From Thermococcus sp. (GTDB taxonomy: Archaea > Methanobacteriota_B > Thermococci > Thermococcales > Thermococcaceae), in the NCBI RefSeq assembly GCF_027023865.1, contig NZ_JALVUC010000022.1, forward strand, positions 1 to 64,000: DNA of 64,000 nucleotides. Reading direction: 5' to 3'. The position numbers and the translations under genes are program-made. This document shows, in pieces, positions 41,210 through 49,523 of this stretch. The notes below the pieces were generated by a model. It was not told the origin of the DNA. It ran no database searches and was given only the letters and a program-made list of their open reading frames with translations. Every line of letters begins with the position of its first letter. The first letter of the stretch is position 1.

Positions 41210-42054
41210 ATGTCAACCCTCCCGTCCGGGCTTATCCTCAAAAAGGCCCTTCTGTTGGCCCAGCACTGGACGATTAAACCAACGGGGAAGCTCGCGGGAT
41301 GCCTGTGGGCGACTTCGATTTTGACGTCGAGGGCAGTTGTTACCCCTCCCATGCCCATCGGTCCTATCCCGAGGGAGTTCACCACCTCCAAAAGCTCCTC
41401 TTCGATTCTCGCAATCCTCTTATTGGCGTTTCTCTCGCCGACTTTTCTGAGCAGGGCCCTCTTAGCTAGTTCCAGGGAATAATCGGCACCCCCACCAACA
41501 CCCACTCCCAGTATCACTGGCGGGCAGGGCTTTCCACCGCAGGCCTTAACCTTCTCGACCACAAAGCGTTTGATCCCTTCCCAGCCTTCCCCAGGGGTGA
41601 GCATCGCCAGTGCGGAGCAGTTCTCACTTCCACCTCCCTTTGGAAAGACCGCCACCTCGATTTTATTCTCTTCCGTCAACTCCCAGTGGATTATCGGCAC
41701 CCCATTTCCCGTGTTGTCCCCGGAGTTTTTGCCGGTCAGAGGGTCGACGGAGTTAGGCCTGAGTGGAACTTCGGGGGTCGCCTTTCTGACGGCCTCGATG
41801 ATGGCCCCCTCGATTTCCGTAAGGAAGGGGCTATCCACCCCGGCCCTGACGAAGAAGGTCAGCGTCCCCGTGTCCTGACAGACCGGTATTGACCTTTCCC
41901 TTCCGATTTCAATGGCCTTGAGGATGTTTTGGAGGTTAAAGCGTGCTATCTCGCTTTCCTCAGCTTCGTGGGCCCTTTGGAGTGCTTCAACCGTGTCCTC
42001 AGGGATTGCGGTTACGGCGAGCCTTATGGCATCAACGAGGACATCGACCAGCAA
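41200..42054 (-). CDS. fumarate hydratase, class I, alpha subunit
   Basis: About 284 residues with the three cluster cysteines of class I fumarases visible in VCQDTGT near 58-64, SENCSAL near 143-149 and the Cys near 175-180 (KACGGKPCPP), plus GVGVGGGADY near 188. I chose TTG 42054, preceded by AGGTG; the frame is open to TTG 42072. Just upstream lies the insertion sequence at 42206-43659. Confidence 0.92.
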   Translation of the reverse strand: MLVDVLVDAIRLAVTAIPEDTVEALQRAHEAEESEIARFNLQNILKAIEIGRERSIPVCQDTGTLTFFVRAGVDSPFLTEIEGAIIEAVRKATPEVPLRPNSVDPLTGKNSGDNTGNGVPIIHWELTEENKIEVAVFPKGGGSENCSALAMLTPGEGWEGIKRFVVEKVKACGGKPCPPVILGVGVGGGADYSLELAKRALLRKVGERNANKRIARIEEELLEVVNSLGIGPMGMGGVTTALDVKIEVAHRHPASFPVGLIVQCWANRRAFLRISPDGRVDMWR

Positions 42055-42205
42055 TCGGCATACACCTGTCAAAGATTTGAAGAGAAGTTAAAAAGTTTGA
42101 CGTAGGGATTTAAAAGCCACCTCTAGAGCGGAGGAGTTTTGAGTCTTAGTGCTGTTGTTAACAGGTCATGTCCGGATCCTAAGCTGGAGAAGTTTATGCT
42201 ATACC

Positions 42206-43659
42206 CTGACCTCTTCCCTGCCGTGAAAGGCGAAGGGTTCCAACGACCTAACCCCTCGCCAAACTCGGGAAGGTTTGAGGGGCTTCATTAAAACCCAAAC
42301 TAAAACGGGTTTTTAACCCCTCTGGCCCGGTCTTAGGCCAGTTACCCCTCCTCTGAGCGTAAAGACCGCCCAAGTTCGGGGTTATGGTTTTTGCCACCTT
42401 CTTTAAGATATTAAACGCTCCAACTAAGTCCGCGTTAAAGATAAGCCCCGTTGCGGGACACTCAAACAATCCCCGAACAAACCTCGCCTCCTCGTGGGGC
42501 TTCCCGCAGACGGGGCAGGTTTTCGAAGTAAAAGCCTCGTCCACAACCACGACACTAATACCATACTCTTCCGAGACTTCTTTTAGACGTTTAATAACGT
42601 AATTGAACCGCCAGACGTGGGATAGGAGGAAATTCTGCTTTTTACCCTTATCGGAGTTCCTGCTAATGCCCTTTGGATAACCAACGACAATCCTCGAAAC
42701 TCCGAGGTGATAAAACCTTTCAACGGCTTGTCTTACGGTAGTGTTAATGTAATTTTTGGCTTGGAGCTTGGCCTTCTCGTGCATTCTTTTGAGTTTTCTA
42801 CTGCTCTTAGCTCCAGACTTGTTGAGTTTTGACTGATAGTCAGCGATAACCTTCCTAAAGTAGAAGTCTATGGCTTTCAAGGGTCTTCCGTTCACGAGAA
42901 AACTCTCACCGTTTTCCACGTAAACGGCCATTAAGTTGTTCACTCCAAGGTCTATTCCAGTCGAAAGGTTACCCAGGGGTTGTCTCGGAATACTAATCCA
43001 CTCGCTTCCAATCAGCTTCTCCTCCACCGTGTATGAGATGTGGGCATACCATTTACGTTTAACATCATCGTAAACGATTTCCAATCGCCCTTGTTTGCCT
43101 CTGAAGTGTATTCTACCCTTGAATTGAATTTCGAGGCGTTTGAATTTTCCGAGACCTTTAAGGATTAGTTTGTTGTCTTCAATTTTGTATTGGTCGTTCC
43201 TGAGGATGATTAAACCTCCTTTCTTGATGTAGTTTGGTAGTTTTGGTTTGAACCATTCCGACAGTTCCCCGTTCCGCTTACTCCTTAAGAGAGAGAAGAA
43301 GCTCCGCCAAGCTTCAGTGTTCTTTCTGGCTATTTGCTGGACTGTTGCCGAGCCGATTTCCTTCTTGAATTCTTCATAGATTATTTTCTCGGTTTTGTTA
43401 AGGTCTATTGGTTTGCCCTCAAAGAATTCTTGCCTGCGGAGGTAGTTTACTCGGTTCCAGATTTTGGCTCCAATGCCAGCTAACTCGAAAAGAACTTTTT
43501 TCTGTTCTTTGCTTGGCTGGAGTTTTACTGTTACTGCCCGCTTCATTTCAGAGTGTGGTATGGTCTTTTGGCTTTAAAATAGTTTGCTTTCCCGTTTAAT
43601 GGCTGTTGGATGGTTTACTGCATCCCCGCCCTAAAGGGCGAAGCTTTCAAAAGAAAAAA
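42206..43659 (-). mobile_element. IS200/IS605-family element carrying only tnpB (IS1341 type)
   Basis: On the minus strand the element starts after TTAC (43663-43660) with a T/C run and a hairpin, CGCCC/GGGCG with loop TTTA (43640-43627). It ends after tnpB with a second hairpin, CCCTTCGCC/GGCAGGG (about 42237-42217), and GAAGAGGTCAG finishing at 42206. There is no tnpA. The two ends resemble the solo hairpins at 3629 and 26749. It sits between serA (3' end) and the fumarase alpha gene (5' end). Boundaries are inferred from the shared TTAC and GGTCAG. Confidence 0.75.
42248..43546 (-). CDS. tnpB: TnpB, RNA-guided nuclease of the IS605 OrfB family
   Basis: 432-residue protein of full family length. 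The RuvC catalytic residues are intact: D199 (STGIDLGVNN), E337 (VVVDEAFTS) and D373 (NADLVGAFN). The zinc ribbon has C344 and C347 (TCPVCG), but its second pair is CPATG, so C363 is kept and the expected fourth Cys is T366. TnpB cuts DNA guided by an RNA made from the element's right end and the flanking sequence. With the catalytic triad whole it may be active despite the odd ribbon. Confidence 0.93.
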   Translation of the reverse strand: MKRAVTVKLQPSKEQKKVLFELAGIGAKIWNRVNYLRRQEFFEGKPIDLNKTEKIIYEEFKKEIGSATVQQIARKNTEAWRSFFSLLRSKRNGELSEWFKPKLPNYIKKGGLIILRNDQYKIEDNKLILKGLGKFKRLEIQFKGRIHFRGKQGRLEIVYDDVKRKWYAHISYTVEEKLIGSEWISIPRQPLGNLSTGIDLGVNNLMAVYVENGESFLVNGRPLKAIDFYFRKVIADYQSKLNKSGAKSSRKLKRMHEKAKLQAKNYINTTVRQAVERFYHLGVSRIVVGYPKGISRNSDKGKKQNFLLSHVWRFNYVIKRLKEVSEEYGISVVVVDEAFTSKTCPVCGKPHEEARFVRGLFECPATGLIFNADLVGAFNILKKVAKTITPNLGGLYAQRRGNWPKTGPEGLKTRFSLGFNEAPQTFPSLARG

Positions 43660-43728
43660 GTAAACTTTCTTAGAAAATACACCATAATACTGCTGGTAAA
43701 AGCTTGAAAGATGAGGAAAAGAAAAAGC

Positions 43729-44646
43729 TCATCCCTTCAGAATCTCAACTATCTGCTCGGCGACCTGAACGCCAGCCCTCATCTGGGCCTCAACGGTCGA
43801 GGCCCCGATGTGCGGGGTGAGAACCACGTTGTCGAGCTTGGTAAGTGGGTGGTCCTTTGGCAGGGGTTCCTCCTCATAGACGTCGAGGCCGGCCCCGGCT
43901 ATCCAGCCCTCCTGGAGGGCCTTTACAAGGGCGGCGTTGTCGACGACGGCCCCACGGGCGGCATTTATTAGTATCGCAGTTGGCTTCATGAGTTTCAGCC
44001 TCTCCTCATTTATTAAGTGGTATGTTGCATCTACTAGTGGAACGTGGAGCGTAACGACGTCGCTCTCCTTCAGGAGGTCTTCCAGAGAAACAAAGGTTCC
44101 ACCGACTTCTTTCGCCCTCTCCTCGTTGGGATACGGGTCATAGAGGAGGACATTCATGCCGATGGCCTTCGCGATTTTGGCGATCTGGTAGCCTATCCTT
44201 CCAAAACCGACGACGCCGAGGGTTTTCCCTTCAAGCTCTGTACCTTCGCACTGCTTTTTGGCCCAGACGCCTTCCCTCATCTTCCTGTCGGCGAAGGCCA
44301 TCTTTCTAGCAACGTTGAAGATCAGGGCTATGGCGAGCTCTGCAACGCTCCTGCTCGATGCGGCCGGGCTGTTGACGACTTTTATGCCCCTTTCCCTAGC
44401 TGCATCGAGGTCTATGGTGTCAAGGCCAACGCCGGCCCTACCGATAACCCTGAGCTTCGGTGCCGCCTCGATTACCCTCCTGCTGACCTTTGGCTTGCTT
44501 CTTACAATTATTGCCTCAACGTCCTTCACAAGCTCAATAAGCCTTTCCTCATCTGGATACTCTTCGTAAACAACCTCAAAACCAGCTTCCTTCAAAACTC
44601 CTATGGCCTTCTCGTGGATCGGGGCCGCAACGAGGACCTTCACCAT
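43729..44646 (-). CDS. serA: D-3-phosphoglycerate dehydrogenase, short form
   Basis: 305-residue NAD-dependent 2-hydroxyacid dehydrogenase, first step of serine synthesis. NAD-binding GVVGFGRIGYQIAK is near 145-158; catalytic residues are Arg in NAARGAVVD near 228-236, Glu near 258 and His in LTPHIGAST near 280-288. There is no C-terminal ACT domain, so serine feedback is not expected from this chain. It is the last of a minus-strand group with panE and a PhoU-like gene. Confidence 0.9.
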   Translation of the reverse strand: MVKVLVAAPIHEKAIGVLKEAGFEVVYEEYPDEERLIELVKDVEAIIVRSKPKVSRRVIEAAPKLRVIGRAGVGLDTIDLDAARERGIKVVNSPAASSRSVAELAIALIFNVARKMAFADRKMREGVWAKKQCEGTELEGKTLGVVGFGRIGYQIAKIAKAIGMNVLLYDPYPNEERAKEVGGTFVSLEDLLKESDVVTLHVPLVDATYHLINEERLKLMKPTAILINAARGAVVDNAALVKALQEGWIAGAGLDVYEEEPLPKDHPLTKLDNVVLTPHIGASTVEAQMRAGVQVAEQIVEILKG

Positions 44647-44655
44647 GCTATCACC

Positions 44656-45303
44656 TCATCCCCTTCTTTTTATTGCCATCAGCATGACCTGGTCGGAGGC
44701 GTCTTCAGCTCTGTCAGCTATGTCTCCGATTTTGGTCAAGACCTGATTCCAGATTATCTTGGCATACGTGCTGATGGTCTCACTCTCATAAACTTTACCC
44801 TTCACTTCGTATTCAACCTTATCTGCGCTTTCCTCTGCATCTTCTACTGCCTTTGACATTTCTATGGCCTTATCCACGTCCGAGGTGAGAGCTCTGACCG
44901 CATCCATGAGCAGCTCGTACGTCCCCACGGCTGAATCGACGAGTTCCATTATCTCGTTCTTCAGCTCGGCCGGGACCTTGGGTTTGGCGAGTATGAGTGT
45001 GTGGGCGGCACTCTCAGCCGCGTCCGCCACCTGGTCTATCTGCTCGCTCAGGTGGACGTAATCACCCCTGTTGGTAGGGAGGAAAGCCCCCTCGTAGAGC
45101 ATCGTCTCTATACCCCTTCTGAGCTTATCCGCTACGCTCTCCAGCTCACTTACCTTCTCCTCAAGCTCTTTGGCTTCCTCCAGGTTTCCTTCTAGATAAG
45201 CAGAAACTAGTCCCCTAAACGCCTCAAGGGTTTCATCTACAGCCTTGAGGTGCTCCTCAATGGTGTCAAAAACGTTGCTCTCCTTGCCGCCGAAGATAGC
45301 CAT
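44656..45303 (-). CDS. PhoU-like protein of the DUF47/TIGR00153 family
   Basis: 215-residue all-helical protein with repeated acidic Glu/Asp patterns (EEHLKAVDETLEAFRG, DQVADAAESAAH, KIGDIADRAEDASDQV) typical of DUF47, which usually accompanies Pit-type phosphate transporters and regulates them. No Pit gene is adjacent here. ATG 45303 follows GGAGGGG; 20 bases from panE. Confidence 0.85.
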   Translation of the reverse strand: MAIFGGKESNVFDTIEEHLKAVDETLEAFRGLVSAYLEGNLEEAKELEEKVSELESVADKLRRGIETMLYEGAFLPTNRGDYVHLSEQIDQVADAAESAAHTLILAKPKVPAELKNEIMELVDSAVGTYELLMDAVRALTSDVDKAIEMSKAVEDAEESADKVEYEVKGKVYESETISTYAKIIWNQVLTKIGDIADRAEDASDQVMLMAIKRRG

Positions 45304-45323
45304 CTTGACCCCTCCACTATCCC

Positions 45324-46232
45324 TTATTTGTCTAACTTATTTAGGTTTTCCCTCGCCTTTATCAGTACCCAGAGAAGCTCGTTCCTCGGTGCCTCTAAAC
45401 CGACCGATTGGGCGTACTCGACGATCTTTCCATGGATGTAGTCCACTTCAGTTCTCTTCCCTCGCATTATGTCCTGAAGGGTTGAATTGTAGTTGTCCTT
45501 AGTCCTGTCTATGGTATCCCACAGCAGTTCAAGCGGGTGAATCTCGAACTCTATACCAAGTTGTTGGGCAACGAGACAGCCCTCCTTGGCGATATCTACG
45601 GATATCCCCTCAAGGTTTGGATCCTTCATTAGAACTCCATTTTTAACGCCCAGAACTGTTCCGAGGCCGTTGATGACGGAGTTGACTATGGCTTTAGCCC
45701 ACTTCCAGCCGATGATGTTCTCGCTTACTCTGGTTTCAATTCCGGCTTTGCTAAAGACATTCGCAACTTCTTCCACGAAGTCCGCCCTTCCCTTTGGATA
45801 CTTTCCGATAACTGTTACCCCTCTCCCCGTCCACTCCACGCGGCCCCACTCAACGAGCATGGCGCCGTTCGTCGTCACCCCACCTATCACCCTCTCCGTC
45901 CTCTTCAGGGCAAGTTCCTCGTTCCCGAGGCCGTTCTGTATGCTGAGAACCCACGTTTCTGGCCCTATGCATCCCCCCGCACATTGGAGGGCAGTTTTGG
46001 TGGAGTATGACTTAGTAGAGAGCAGTAGGAGCTCAGGCGGTTCATCCGGGGCATAAATGGTAGCCTTTGGATAGACGGTGAACTCATCGATTCCAAAGAC
46101 CTCAAGGCCGTTCTCGTTGACCGTTTTAACCTGCTCTTCTCTCCCTATAAGGGTGACGTCGTTTCCGGCCCTTGCAAGAAGTGCACCAAATAGAGACCCT
46201 ATACTCCCAGCACCGAGCACGTAAATCCTCAT
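45324..46232 (-). CDS. panE: 2-dehydropantoate 2-reductase (ketopantoate reductase)
   Basis: 302-residue enzyme reducing ketopantoate to pantoate with NAD(P)H for coenzyme A synthesis. The N-terminal [20 protein letters not shown] is the Rossmann motif; STKSYST near 72, QNGLGNEE near 98-105, and the catalytic Lys in [16 protein letters not shown] near 172-187 fit the family. ATG 46232 follows GAGGTGAGG, which overlaps the stop of the upstream membrane-protein gene. Confidence 0.93.
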   Translation of the reverse strand: MRIYVLGAGSIGSLFGALLARAGNDVTLIGREEQVKTVNENGLEVFGIDEFTVYPKATIYAPDEPPELLLLSTKSYSTKTALQCAGGCIGPETWVLSIQNGLGNEELALKRTERVIGGVTTNGAMLVEWGRVEWTGRGVTVIGKYPKGRADFVEEVANVFSKAGIETRVSENIIGWKWAKAIVNSVINGLGTVLGVKNGVLMKDPNLEGISVDIAKEGCLVAQQLGIEFEIHPLELLWDTIDRTKDNYNSTLQDIMRGKRTEVDYIHGKIVEYAQSVGLEAPRNELLWVLIKARENLNKLDK

Positions 46233-46236
46233 CCTC

Positions 46237-46686
46237 TCACCTCAGGAGCTTTCTAAGGTGGTGAAGCGCGTAGACGTAAACCAGTACAAAGAGAGAAGTC
46301 CACTTCCATCCGGTTCCGGACAGGAGGAAGACCGCAGATACCGGGAGCATTCCAAAGGACGATACGACTCGGTTGCCCGAGAAGAGGGAGATACCCGCCA
46401 CGCCGAGCAGGTAAATGGTGTAACCCCCTTCGCCCGCGGTGGTTGCGATCGCAAGTCCAGCCACGCCGAGAATCGCGTTTAGACACCGCTCCCATCCCTT
46501 GACGGGCTGCCTCTCAAAGGGCCAACCAAGGGCGAAGATTGCTCCAGCCGTGAGGAGAAGCGCGTATCTCCACATATCCGGGAGCGGATAAGGGAGCGAG
46601 AATGCCAGCAGTGCCCCGGCTGAGAACGGTCTCGCCTTCCTCTTTATTCCTGCAAGGGTAAGGGGCAGATAGGCAACCTCGTACAT
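46237..46686 (-). CDS. membrane protein, unknown
   Basis: 149-residue protein with about five hydrophobic segments and few charged residues except KRKARP near the N-terminus and HHLRKLLR at the end. I recognise no family motif. ATG 46686 follows GGTGAGC. Its stop is within the ribosome site of panE, so it is the first gene of a four-gene operon. Confidence 0.65.
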   Translation of the reverse strand: MYEVAYLPLTLAGIKRKARPFSAGALLAFSLPYPLPDMWRYALLLTAGAIFALGWPFERQPVKGWERCLNAILGVAGLAIATTAGEGGYTIYLLGVAGISLFSGNRVVSSFGMLPVSAVFLLSGTGWKWTSLFVLVYVYALHHLRKLLR

Positions 46687-46784
46687 GCGCTCACCACAAG
46701 GGTTTAAAGTCCGGCTTTTAAATGCCTACCGATGCTTGGGGTCGTGCCTGTTGAACCTGAGGTTTCCGGTTAGGGGATGATGAA

Positions 46785-47309
46785 ATGCTGAGCGTTGATG
46801 CTTTTGAGATAGCCGGCGAGAAGATCTGGATCGCCGTGGTATGGGGGGAGAGAATCCAGGGGATAACCTTCTCACTCGACAGGAGGCAATTCGAGAAGAA
46901 CATCGAGCGCCTAATAGGATTTCTAGGAAAAAGGGGTGTAAAGGTCGATTTAGATAGGAAAAACTCGGATTATCCCTCCGTTGTAAGGGACGTCATCCTC
47001 GGAGAGGTTGAGAACGTCGACCTCCTTCCCATGCTGTCTTTTGAGGGTGTCACATCCTTTGAGAGGCGCGTTTACGAATGGCTCACGAAAAACGTTAAAA
47101 AAGGGAGTGTTATAACCTATGGTAGCCTCGCAAAGGCGCTGAACACTTCACCGAGGGCCATCGGTGGGGCGATGAAGCGCAATCCCTACCCAATAGTTGT
47201 TCCCTGTCACAGGGTCGTTGCTCGCGACGGGGTAGGTCACTACACACCAAGGCTCGACGAGAAAATCTTCCTGCTGAGAATAGAGGGGGTGGAAGGATGG
47301 ACAGGCTAA
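46785..47309 (+). CDS. ogt: methylated-DNA-protein cysteine methyltransferase
   Basis: 174-residue suicide repair protein that moves the alkyl group from O6-alkylguanine onto its own Cys. The active site PCHRVV puts the acceptor at C141, after the helix-turn-helix region TYGSLAKALNTSPRAIGGAM near 111-130. The N-terminal domain is of archaeal type. RBS GGGGATGA. Its end overlaps the TPR gene by 13 bases. Confidence 0.94.
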   Translation: MLSVDAFEIAGEKIWIAVVWGERIQGITFSLDRRQFEKNIERLIGFLGKRGVKVDLDRKNSDYPSVVRDVILGEVENVDLLPMLSFEGVTSFERRVYEWLTKNVKKGSVITYGSLAKALNTSPRAIGGAMKRNPYPIVVPCHRVVARDGVGHYTPRLDEKIFLLRIEGVEGWTG

Positions 47310-48337
47310 AAGCATACGTTATAGGTTTCCTGCTTATAGTTCTCGCGATAGCGGCTGGTATCGTCTGGTACGGCGGCTGGAGATTGTTACTACAGGTTGT
47401 ACTCGTCCTCGGCTTCCTTGCCTTCACTCTGATATTGCTCTTCTTCATGGGGTTAACCCTCTACGCGGAGAGCTGGAAGTATGGGACGATTCTGGCTATT
47501 TTAACGACTATAAGCGGCTATGCAACCTACCTGAGCATAGTATGGCGCGACCTCTGGATCGTCGGGGCGGTAATAGTCTTTTTCGTCGCGGCCTTTGCCT
47601 TTGGGGTCTGGTATATCAGCGAACCTGACCTCGGGCTGGCGGACCGCTTCAAGAGCGCCGAGAGCCTTGAAAAGGCCGGCAAGTACAAGCAGGCCGCGAG
47701 AAAGTACGAGAAGGCCGGAGATTATCTAAAGGCCGCGGGGATGTACGAGAAACTCGGCTGGATGGAGAGCGCCGCCTGGGCCTACGAAAAGGCCGGAAAG
47801 TACGAGAAAGCCGCTGAAATCTACGAGGAACTCTATGAAAAGGAGAAGGACACTTACTACCTTAAGGAGGCCCATGAGTACTGGAAGAAAGCCGGAAATA
47901 TGGAGAGGGCCGCCCAAGCCCTTGAAAAGTACGCGGAGGAAGAACCCTGGTTCTGGGAGGACGTTGCAAAGCTCTACGAAGAGCTTGGAAATGAAGGAAA
48001 GGCAAGGGAAGCCTGGGGGAAGGCCCTTGAATACTACCAGGGAGAAGCAGAAGAGGAGGGCGTCTTCTACGAGGACGTCGGCAACATAGCGAGAAAGCTC
48101 GGCATGGAAGAGTTGGCTAGGGAAGCCTACGGGAAGTTCCTCGAGTACTGCCTGAAGGAGGCTGAGGAGGATCCAATGTGGTGGAAGCACGTGGCCGAGG
48201 CATATGAATACCTCGGCGAGGCTGATAAAGCAGAAGAGGCTAGGAAGAAGTATGAAGAGTACAGGCAGAGCATCATGAAGGCCAACGAAGAAACCTCGAA
48301 GTTCCCGGAGGAGAGGGGGGAGAGTGGCTCTTCCTAA
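47297..48337 (+). CDS. membrane-anchored TPR-repeat protein
   Basis: 346 residues: three hydrophobic segments in the first 105 residues, then a cytoplasmic array of tetratricopeptide-like repeats rich in Ala, Tyr, Lys and Glu (EKAGKYKQAARKYEKAGD, EKLGWMESAAWAYEKAGK, and five or so more to about residue 320), and a hydrophilic tail. Probably a scaffold for protein interaction at the membrane; partners are unknown. Translation overlaps ogt. Confidence 0.85.
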   Translation: MDRLKAYVIGFLLIVLAIAAGIVWYGGWRLLLQVVLVLGFLAFTLILLFFMGLTLYAESWKYGTILAILTTISGYATYLSIVWRDLWIVGAVIVFFVAAFAFGVWYISEPDLGLADRFKSAESLEKAGKYKQAARKYEKAGDYLKAAGMYEKLGWMESAAWAYEKAGKYEKAAEIYEELYEKEKDTYYLKEAHEYWKKAGNMERAAQALEKYAEEEPWFWEDVAKLYEELGNEGKAREAWGKALEYYQGEAEEEGVFYEDVGNIARKLGMEELAREAYGKFLEYCLKEAEEDPMWWKHVAEAYEYLGEADKAEEARKKYEEYRQSIMKANEETSKFPEERGESGSS

Positions 48338-48361
48338 AGCATCCTCTTTGCATCCACTCTA

Positions 48362-48541
48362 TCAGTAAACGTCTCCAGTTTCCTCCTCTTCTTTAAGCTC
48401 TTCATTTATCTCCTTCTCCTTTTTCTCGACGGAGCGCTCGATATAGCCAAGGATGAAGTAAAAGACTATTCCCATTATTAACAGACTTCCAATCAGTTCC
48501 ACCAACTGGAAAAGAGTTGACCCCGATTGAGGAACGGACAT
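48362..48541 (-). CDS. small membrane protein of 59 residues
   Basis: ATG 48541 follows GGGGTGAGAG closely, and the frame runs 59 codons to TGA 48364-48362. The product has one strong hydrophobic helix (about 12-34, LVELIGSLLIMGIVFYFILG), then a highly charged Lys/Glu tail. It is too short for ordinary gene callers. The good ribosome site and the clear protein-like composition support a real gene; function unknown. Confidence 0.65.
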   Translation of the reverse strand: MSVPQSGSTLFQLVELIGSLLIMGIVFYFILGYIERSVEKKEKEINEELKEEEETGDVY

Positions 48542-48756
48542 TCTCTCACCCCCTCAGGTTATCCTCAAAGGTTTTAAACTTTGTCTCTGCGAGAGGATGA
48601 AGTTTCCTTTGGGTTGGACTGATATCCGGATGGGCGTTGAGCCTGCAATGTGGCGATTACTAGGGTGATAGGAGGTATCCCCGAGCACCTCAATGCTGCT
48701 GAAGGAGGTCTCCCAACCTTTTTAAAATCCTCCCCCAATTTCACCCGGTGATAAAG

Positions 48757-49092
48757 ATGATGGGTATGAACCCGAGGCAGATGAAGAAGCTCATGAGGCA
48801 GATGGGCATCAAGATGGACGAGCTTGATGGCGTTGAGGAGGTAGTGATCAGGCTTGAGAACAGGGAGATAGTTTTGAAAGAGCCTGCCGTCACGGTGATC
48901 TCAGCCCAGGGAGAGAAGAGCTACCAGATAGTTCCAGGAAGTGAAGAGGTTAGACCGAGGGTGAAGGTCTCAGAGGAGGACGTTAAGCTCGTCATGGAAC
49001 AGGCGGGGGTGGATGAGGAAACCGCCAGGAAGGCCCTCGTCGGGGCTGAGGGTGACCTGGCGGAGGCCATATTGAAGCTCACTGGGGAGTGA
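48757..49092 (+). CDS. nac: nascent polypeptide-associated complex protein (archaeal alpha-NAC)
   Basis: 111-residue ribosome-associated chaperone forming a homodimer in archaea. A basic N-terminus ([16 protein letters not shown]) contacts the ribosome; the NAC beta-barrel spans about 20-65; a UBA domain ends the chain ([28 protein letters not shown] near 78-105). ATG 48757 follows GGTGATA; TATA-like CTTTTTAAAATC at about 48717-48728. Confidence 0.93.
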   Translation: MMGMNPRQMKKLMRQMGIKMDELDGVEEVVIRLENREIVLKEPAVTVISAQGEKSYQIVPGSEEVRPRVKVSEEDVKLVMEQAGVDEETARKALVGAEGDLAEAILKLTGE

Positions 49093-49093
49093 A

Positions 49094-49444
49094 TTATCTC
49101 CCCTCCTTAAATGCTTCTATCGCCTTCGTCAGTGGGATGAGGTGCATCAGGGCCGGTCCACCGGCCATAAGAACTGCCACCAGTCCAGCTTCCATAAGTT
49201 CTTCCGGCTTCGCCCCGGCCTCAAGGGCCTTCCTGGTGTGGAGGTATATGCACCACTCACAGCCCGCCGAGATTCCCAGGGCAAGTGCTATAAGCTCCTT
49301 CTCTCTCGTTGTTAGGGCCTTGTTGTCGAGGGTCTCCCTCAGAAAGCGTGAGAAAGCCGATATTTCCTTCGGGTGCTCCTTGCCGAGCTTATCTAAAAGG
49401 GCCTCAATCTCCTCGAGCTTCACCATCACGTCTTCTTCTCCCAT
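49094..49444 (-). CDS. carboxymuconolactone decarboxylase/AhpD-family protein
   Basis: 116-residue helical protein with the AhpD-like catalytic pattern CEWCIYLHTRKALEAG near 65-80: two cysteines in CxxC and the following His. Such proteins act as alkylhydroperoxidases or peroxidase-coupled reductases. ATG 49444 follows GGTGTT; the longer frame to 49534 is unlikely. Convergent with nac, one base apart. Confidence 0.85.
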   Translation of the reverse strand: MGEEDVMVKLEEIEALLDKLGKEHPKEISAFSRFLRETLDNKALTTREKELIALALGISAGCEWCIYLHTRKALEAGAKPEELMEAGLVAVLMAGGPALMHLIPLTKAIEAFKEGR

Positions 49445-49523
49445 AACACCACCGTAGAATGTTGAGGGGTAGGGAATTAAAGGATTTTCAAAACATAAGG
49501 TTTCAAACCTTCCCTTAACCCCC

